A stretch of 64,000 bases of DNA from Drosophila persimilis (Eukaryota; Arthropoda; Insecta; Diptera; Drosophilidae). The position numbers and the translations under genes were made by a program. Positions 58,013 through 64,000 of the stretch are shown here, one piece after another. The notes under the pieces are model-generated. The model did no database searches. It was not told the DNA's origin and was given only the letters and a program-made list of their open reading frames with translations. The stretch spans positions 10,416,001-10,480,000 of the forward strand of contig NW_020825289.1 in NCBI RefSeq assembly GCF_003286085.1, written 5' to 3'. Position 1 is the first letter of the stretch; the number at the start of each line of letters is the position of its first letter.

Positions 58013-61000
58013 TCGATCATGACCGAATACCCTTCTGATGTATCCCTAGACATGGGTAGTGCTACCATCCATGGATTCAGTGGAAGTGCAGTTTCTTTTA
58101 TTTATTTTTTGCACCCATGCATATTTTTACGGGGCGGTCGTACCCGCGATTCGCTTCCCTTAATGATGACTCACTTGCATTTGTCGTGTAGGAAATACGT
58201 ACGTATGTACATGCGAGAGTGTATGTCTTTATTTATATGCATTTGTGTGCAGTACACACGAATAGTAGGTGATTAAGAGTACCAATCATGATATTACACT
58301 CTGACCGATACCGAAACTCGTGTCATATGATAGCAGCGTCACTTCCATGCTGATCAAAAACTTGATATGGTAGGGGTAAACGTGATCAAAATCCGATTGA
58401 TCTGATCATCACCCAGCATCGTTTCTAGAACATATCTAGAACCTCTTCTTAAGGACTCCAAATGCAATTTGAAATATACATATATGTACATGTGAAGAAT
58501 ATATAATATTAGCAATGAAATGGAATGTCCGATTGTGTGCACATATACACACAGACGTACGCGTACAAACTCATAGAACATTTGGTGCATTGACCTTGCT
58601 TAGCAGTTTGTTTTTTACGGTTATTAGTGCGGACTCGGGGGAGTGGAGGCAATGGCTCCGCCAGCAGCAGCAGCAGCAGAAGCAGCGTCACGAACGCCAA
58701 ACTCAATTGCGTATTACTTACTATACGTAGATATATGTACATACATATATTGTACACACACAAGACGCACATAAGGACACATGTATTTAGTGAGACGTCG
58801 TTGACTTCTGTTTATAGTACATTTGTATCTTTATTGCAAAAATATTGTATATGCATTTAATGTGGCTTGTCAGTGTATGAGTACTTGGACTGGATGACCT
58901 TTGGCTCTAAGCGTGCAGCAGGAGCGGCCCTCCGCCCACAGCCGCCCGAGCGAAGAACAGTTAAAATCGAAAGCCAACGAACAGCCCTCCCAGCCCCATT
59001 TCATCACTTTTACTTATTCGAGTGTATGCATACATACGTACAAATGTACGAGTATCTTACGGATGCGGGTGTCTGCACAGTCAACTTCTGTTTATGTTTG
59101 CGTGTATCTGTGTGCACTGTCTGTGTTATGTGGTGTGCGTGTGTGTGTGTGTGTGTGTAGATCTACGAGAGTCGGCTGCTTATTAGACTTGAACTGTCTG
59201 ACGCGACATTGAGAGTGAGTATTGGAGCAGACTTGTGGCGAGGGCAAAGGCAAAGGCAACAGCAAGAGCAACAGCAACACCAAAAGCAAAAGCAACAGCC
59301 ACGGCGATGGCAATGGCCGTTGGAGCATCGCATCACATCCAGCCCACCGTCGGTGCCCAGCTCTCTTCGGCTTCCATCACTCGTTTCGGCGGAAAGTCTG
59401 CTCACTGCTCACTGCTCACTGCTCACTGCTCACCGCTGACTGCTTGCTGCTCCCTGCTCAGGCGTCGTTACTGCCAAGGGTATCGTGTGGATGAACTTTA
59501 CGAGGTACACGAACTGCTGCAAGGTCGAAGTTAACGCTATTAATAGGTAGTTTTTGCCGTCTCTCTTTTGTGTGAATAAAACGGTTATTCACATTGGCCA
59601 TGTTCTCTCCTCTGGCGTTGGCCGGCCATACGTTGAGGGCGGCGCGTCACAGCGATGACCTATTCCAAATGGTTGTCGAGTTCCTGCGTTCCTGCGTTCC
59701 TGTGTTCCCCAGACACGACACTGTTCTGTTTGTGATTTCGTTCGATCTGTCTACTGATTTAAAGGATTAAGTGCACAAAAGCATAACCAGGAAGCAGCGG
59801 CGGAATTGCTTATTAATTGAATGCATGCGAGTACATTCGTGCACTTGTCTGTGTATCTTAATAATCGAATGTGAATATACACAAGTATACTCGAACAGAT
59901 ACAAATACAGATACAGATACATACATATTTCGTTTTTAGGAGCGTTTTATTAACCTTGGCGAGGGACATTGAACTTCAAACGCTGCGAATACGTATTTTT
60001 CGTACAGATACAAATGCATACAACCGAACATAGACAAGGCGATACACAAAATGCATATATGTAGGCTACACAGATATACGGTACGTACTATATATCCGTG
60101 CAAGTGTGCGTGCAGTCAGTGCTTTCGCTTGGTGTGAATTTGTATTTCCTAACTCTTTATCTGTGGAACGTTAATATGGAATGAACACTCATATGTATAT
60201 ATGTATGTATGTACATCCATACGTATATAAATGAATTTATAATAGGGAAATGTGTTTTCGTATAAAAACAATACGAACAGAGTGTTTTACATATATTATA
60301 GATGTATCCATTCGAGGTGTGCTTTCAATTCCGCGATTGCATACACTTAAAACTTATTCGGGGAACTTATTGAAATTTAATTATCATTCCGGAATCAACA
60401 TCAGCGATTAAGATCTATGATCATCTTAATACTATCTGGTTTCACAGTTAAAACACTAATGATTGTTCAGTTTCCCCTTCACTCTTACTGTGTATAAGTA
60501 AATCTGTTTTAATTGACAGATTAATTCTTTAACCCTCGCTGATGATTGTTTCACCTGTTCTTTTATTCCAGACGAAGAAACATTCTCCCGGCCATATCAA
60601 GAGACCCATGAATGCATTCATGGTGTGGAGTCAAATGGAGCGTCGGAAGATTTGTGAGCGAACGCCAGACTTGCATAACGCCGAGATATCCAAAGAATTG
60701 GGTAGACGATGGCAGCTCCTGAGCAAAGAAGACAAGCAGCCCTACATAGCCGAGGCAGAGAAGCTCAGGAAGCTGCACTTGATCGAGTATCCTAACTACA
60801 AGTACAAGCCACAAAAGAAGCAGTCGAGATCTCCGGGAGCGCTAAAGCAGAATCAGGATGCGGATGGAAGCGAAGTTAAAAATGACACACAGAATAGCAC
60901 TTTGTCCACTATTGCAATTAATGGAACCCCCACTGCCGGCCGGAAAAGCAAAAGATCTACCTCTACATGTCAAACTGGTTCAGTTTCGAAACGTATAAGA

Positions 61001-62080
61001 AATAATGACACGGGTGATACTTCGAAACCTAAATACAATGTAAATGTAAAAGCTCCGATAGAGCAACAGCACAATAATGCCGTTGATATTATGTTACCAT
61101 CAACCGATAATCTTTTAAGCTATCAATCATCTGAATATTTACCTCTGAACACGAATAGCAATGCTGATTGCGATCTAAAACTACACTCAGACCTAAATGC
61201 AGGTCAAATGGAAAATCTTTCCCCCAATCCACGAGAGAATTTAACCGACGATGTTTACAAGTATTACTCATTTTTCGCAAACTCCACCGACAACGAGGAC
61301 TCCCAGTTGGAGGTGAACTCTTCGTCCAATAGCCACCACAATCAATCGGATCCAGCCGCAGGGCTGATGGAGAATCTATCCGATATAGGTCCGCTGAATG
61401 CCACGGAGGAGTTCTCCGAAGATGTCCAGAAGTATTTGCCATTCTGTGACGAATCCTTGTTAGATGTGAACTCTGTCAACAACAATGGAACCAACAACAG
61501 TTCCCATACGAACTTCTCGGATTGCCACAATATTATTGAAGACAACATTTTAAATGATGCCAACTTGCATTCGGCCAGCCATCAAATACCTCCGTATGTG
61601 CCTGACACTCCCGAGTGTTTTGTGGAAGACTGCGCTGGTGGCGACAACTCGTCCTCCCATCAAGTTCAACCGCAAACTGTTACGATGAACATCGAGATAC
61701 ACAACAGCACTCGTCTATATGGGGGAGGGGGAGATGGCGGGCATACATTCCAAAATGACGATTTCAATCCGATTCCGACGGCGGCTGAAGACAGCGAGTG
61801 CAGCATACTGACCGCCTCACATTCGCCCCAATTCGTCTTCAGCAGCATAAGTAATAGTTTCGTTGAATCAGATGCTATGGGTTCACACCCATGTACATAT
61901 ATAACCCAAGACTACACCGGAAACGTAATTGAAACAAACAATGATCTCAACTACACCGCACATGATAACAACGGAGCTCTCCTAGCTTACACATCTGAGG
62001 ATTTACCCCTTCAGCCTACTGGTAGTCATTTAGAGTTTAACACTAACAAATATGAGTTTGAAAGTTATTATAAAATGTGA
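57160..62080 (+). CDS. Sox14: Sox14, SoxC-group HMG-box transcription factor
   Basis: Sequence-specific HMG-box factor; in D. melanogaster Sox14 is ecdysone-induced and needed for dendrite pruning and metamorphosis. Exon 1 57160-57597 and exon 2 60572-62080 join in phase 0 across a 2,974-bp intron to 648 aa. An in-frame TGA at 57142 fixes the ATG. The N-terminus is Thr/Pro/Ala-rich and ends [16 protein letters not shown]. The HMG box occupies about residues 152-225: [60 protein letters not shown], then a basic tail KYKPQKKQ. The intron lies just before the HMG box. The C-terminal 400 residues are Asn/Ser/Asp-rich and contain a repeated module, with the [20 protein letters not shown] stretch echoed by [10 protein letters not shown]...[10 protein letters not shown]. 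Poly(A) signal 62211-62216. Confidence 0.94.
57983..58013. repeat. (GTAT)n microsatellite
   Basis: About seven uninterrupted copies of TATG/GTAT. Confidence 0.9.
59399..59440. repeat. Heptanucleotide minisatellite (TGCTCAC)n
   Basis: Five consecutive CTGCTCA/TGCTCAC units, the last ones degenerating to CACCGCTGACTGC. Confidence 0.85.
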
Positions 62081-62605
62081 GAAATACCTTTAAGTTTTGT
62101 GTAATTTATAACTAATATAATTATACGTTTGTAATTTTACACCAAATTATACATATATATATATATATATTCCATAAATTCTATATATACGATTATATAC
62201 ATAAAAAAAGAATAAAATGCTTTGCATTGAAAATATTTATACCGGAGCGCTCTTTCCTTTCCTTGAAGTTTTGCTTAGAGACCGTATGTTCGGGATCTAA
62301 ACACTGGAGGTAACCGAAGAACCGTATAATAGCTAGCTCTCAAGGAACTCAAAATAAAGAAAAGAAAAGAATCGTTTTGTTTTGCGAAGTATCTACATAT
62401 GTTTATTTACACGTATATATATTTTACATCAATCATTGGTGGCACGGCACAGATCAATCAACAAGAAACATCCAACATAATAGAGTACACTATGACATTA
62501 AACTATGATCATTTGGGGGGTTACACGATAGAAATAATTTCGATAATAAATTAGTATACTTTAATTTCAATTTTGCACATTCCACAGCATGATAGTTTAT
62601 CCAAA
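62081..62605. other. Convergent 3' UTRs, Sox14 / Phm
   Basis: Sox14 3' UTR with a TA run (about 62154-62170) and AATAAA at 62211, followed by the Phm 3' UTR on the other strand. No gene. Confidence 0.55.
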
Positions 62606-63509
62606 TTACAAGGTGCTCGCTTCGATATGTGGGATATTGTGTAGGCCGGTGTCGGGATTGGACCAGTAATAGTTGGGGGGACCTTGGCTGAAGCAATATT
62701 TCATGTCAAGAGTCTCCCCATGGTCCACATAGTACATAAGGTAAAAATTGCACATTTCATCTTCGTTGGTGGGGCTGCAAAGGACACGAAAATGTACTTC
62801 CTGGCGGTAGAAACGGTACACGAGTGCGTGTGCTATAGATATGATGTACATACCCAATTTTAGTTATCCGATGACGGGTATTTTTGATGGTACACCTCAT
62901 GGCGAGCTGATCGCCGCTCAAAATGGGTTCGGTGTTCGTGACATTGTAAAACATCTGAGGCGTAAGCGGATCCCGCTTTCCAAGTTGAACCCATTCTTGA
63001 ATTCCCTCGCTATTCGATCGCACTCTATATCCAGCCACAACCTTTCCCATTTCATGAGTGTGCACACGATAGGCAAATGGAAATAGTACTTTATTCTCAG
63101 TTATTTCGCAAGCTGATTCCATGTGCTCTGTTTTCATTGCGGGAATTATTCCGTCTGTGCCCAATAATAGTGTGCCAGCTAACTTTTGAAGGCTGTTGAG
63201 AAAGTGTGTAAGACCCTAATGCAATCGCTTAAAATGAAAGAGCAGACTTACGGCTTTTCTGTGTAGTCCAGGAACACGCCAGAGTCATCGGTGGAACCAT
63301 CTGGAAACCAAAGCAAAAACTTGTTTCACTCGTACGAGTACCACCCTCCCACTGAGGAAACTTGTTGTTTACTCACCTTTGAATCTGTCAACGTGAGCGT
63401 AGTGCACTTGCAGTACCAAATACTTGGTTGGCGAGTCCTTGCCAACCTTAAAGCCAACACCCGCAGGCAAACTTACCTTTTGGGCATCTCTCGCCCATGC
63501 ATATAGGAT
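62606..63509 (-). CDS. Phm: Peptidylglycine alpha-hydroxylating monooxygenase, C-terminal part (5' end outside window)
   Basis: Copper- and ascorbate-dependent enzyme that hydroxylates the C-terminal glycine of neuropeptide precursors, the first step of amidation. In flies PHM and PAL are separate genes. Four exons are present: 63509-63377, 63300-63252, 63192-62854 and 62774-62606, joined in phases 1, 2 and 2, giving the last 229 residues. Family marks: YAWARDAQKVSLPAGVGFKV, KYLVLQVHYAHV (with the HxH-type Cu ligand region), FPFAYRVHTHEMGKVVAGYR (the His pair of the CuB site), SGDQLAMRCTIKNT and EDEMCNFYLMYYVD (the Met copper ligand). The chain ends soon after the catalytic core, so it lacks a PAL domain. 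Upstream exons lie beyond the right edge. Convergent with Sox14. Confidence 0.93.
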
Positions 63510-64000
63510 CTAAGTTGAGAACAAATATATACCATACACACATTAATTTGGTAGGCACTTTACAAATGTACACAATTAATAGTAAGCCACGAGCAACCTC
63601 GGTTCTACAGTATATGTAGCTACTCCGCACAGTGTAATCAGTTAACCAGAACAAAACGTCTGCATAGACATACATATGTACATATGTAGGCATTTGCTTA
63701 CGAGGTTAAAGTCAAGGACTGGTTACATTACAGCTTTTGCCTTGAACACAGTAAAACATTTACGTATTCAAAATGTAATGGAATCACTATCGTAGTAGTA
63801 TCTATCAGAATAAGTTATATTTAGTTTTATTTACGTATTTTTATAGTAAGGAATTAGTATTGTTTTGATTCTAAAATCCCCTTTGGACATTGCAAATTTT
63901 GAGTCTGTAAGTTTTTCACCAAGAATTTAGCCAAACATACATATATTGTTATATATGTTATATGTAGTTTAGAGGATACCCCATAGGTACATATTTGAAA
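63510..64000 (-). other. Phm intron (right edge)
   Basis: Upstream of the exon acceptor at 63510. AT-rich with ATATGTA runs. I found no further Phm exon with a family motif here. Confidence 0.5.

Larger units (their letters stand above)
57598..60571 (+). other. Sox14 intron 1 (3 kb)
   Basis: Contains a (GTAT)n tract (57983-58013), a GT tract (59135-59159), an AGC/CAA-rich tract (59235-59320) and a heptamer TGCTCAC minisatellite (59399-59440). Frames in these tracts (for example 58867-59160, 59209-59534) are low-complexity artefacts. Confidence 0.6.

Noticed and set aside
58867..59212. Overlapping plus-strand frames in Sox14 intron 1
   Set aside because: Built largely on GTGTGT and TGTATG repeats in an intron; no domain.

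Overview
The window is nuclear DNA from a fruit fly of the genus Drosophila. Genes are split by short introns with clean GT..AG sites. The gene content matches Muller element C (D. melanogaster 2R). A complete DINE-1/INE-1-type Helitron relative lies in one intron, and its sequence looks like the obscura-group (D. pseudoobscura-like) version. No bacterial or phage features are present.

Left block (1-35.9 kb) corresponds to D. melanogaster 49A. It holds six members of the Cpr49A cuticle-protein cluster in the order Ac, Ad, Ae, Af, Ag, Ah, each a secreted chitin-binding RR-1 protein. Ad is on the minus strand. An odorant receptor (Or49a-like) sits between Ad and Ae. Three tandem DUF1091 genes with identical exon architecture lie between Ag and Ah. 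To the right are a two-exon secreted, probably GPI-anchored protein of unknown function, and then a tandem pair of luciferase-like acyl-CoA synthetases on the minus strand. These two share exon lengths to the base and appear to have undergone gene conversion.

A repeat-rich junction (about 35.9-37.5 kb) separates this block from a second block that I place at D. melanogaster 60A. It contains Alas (haem synthesis), an NR2C2AP-like discoidin-fold protein, AP-3 sigma (orange), a MADF-BESS regulator, an Sp/KLF-type zinc-finger factor, APC2 (morula), PPP1R15 (eIF2alpha phosphatase regulator), Sox14 and the 3' end of Phm. These are mostly housekeeping or regulatory genes in divergent or convergent pairs. 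Sox14 has a long repeat-punctuated upstream region and a 3 kb intron.

The most notable non-genic structure is a higher-order tandem repeat at 50.58-52.75 kb with a 630-bp dimeric unit (323 + 307 bp). Degraded relatives lie at 53.2-53.7 kb, in inverted orientation at the 36-37 kb junction, and partly at 45.1-45.5 kb. A dispersed repeat family at the edge of two synteny blocks is consistent with inversion-driven rearrangement in this lineage. I saw no convincing evidence for a wholly new biological system. Gene symbols are given by recognition of protein sequence plus gene order and have not been checked by database search.
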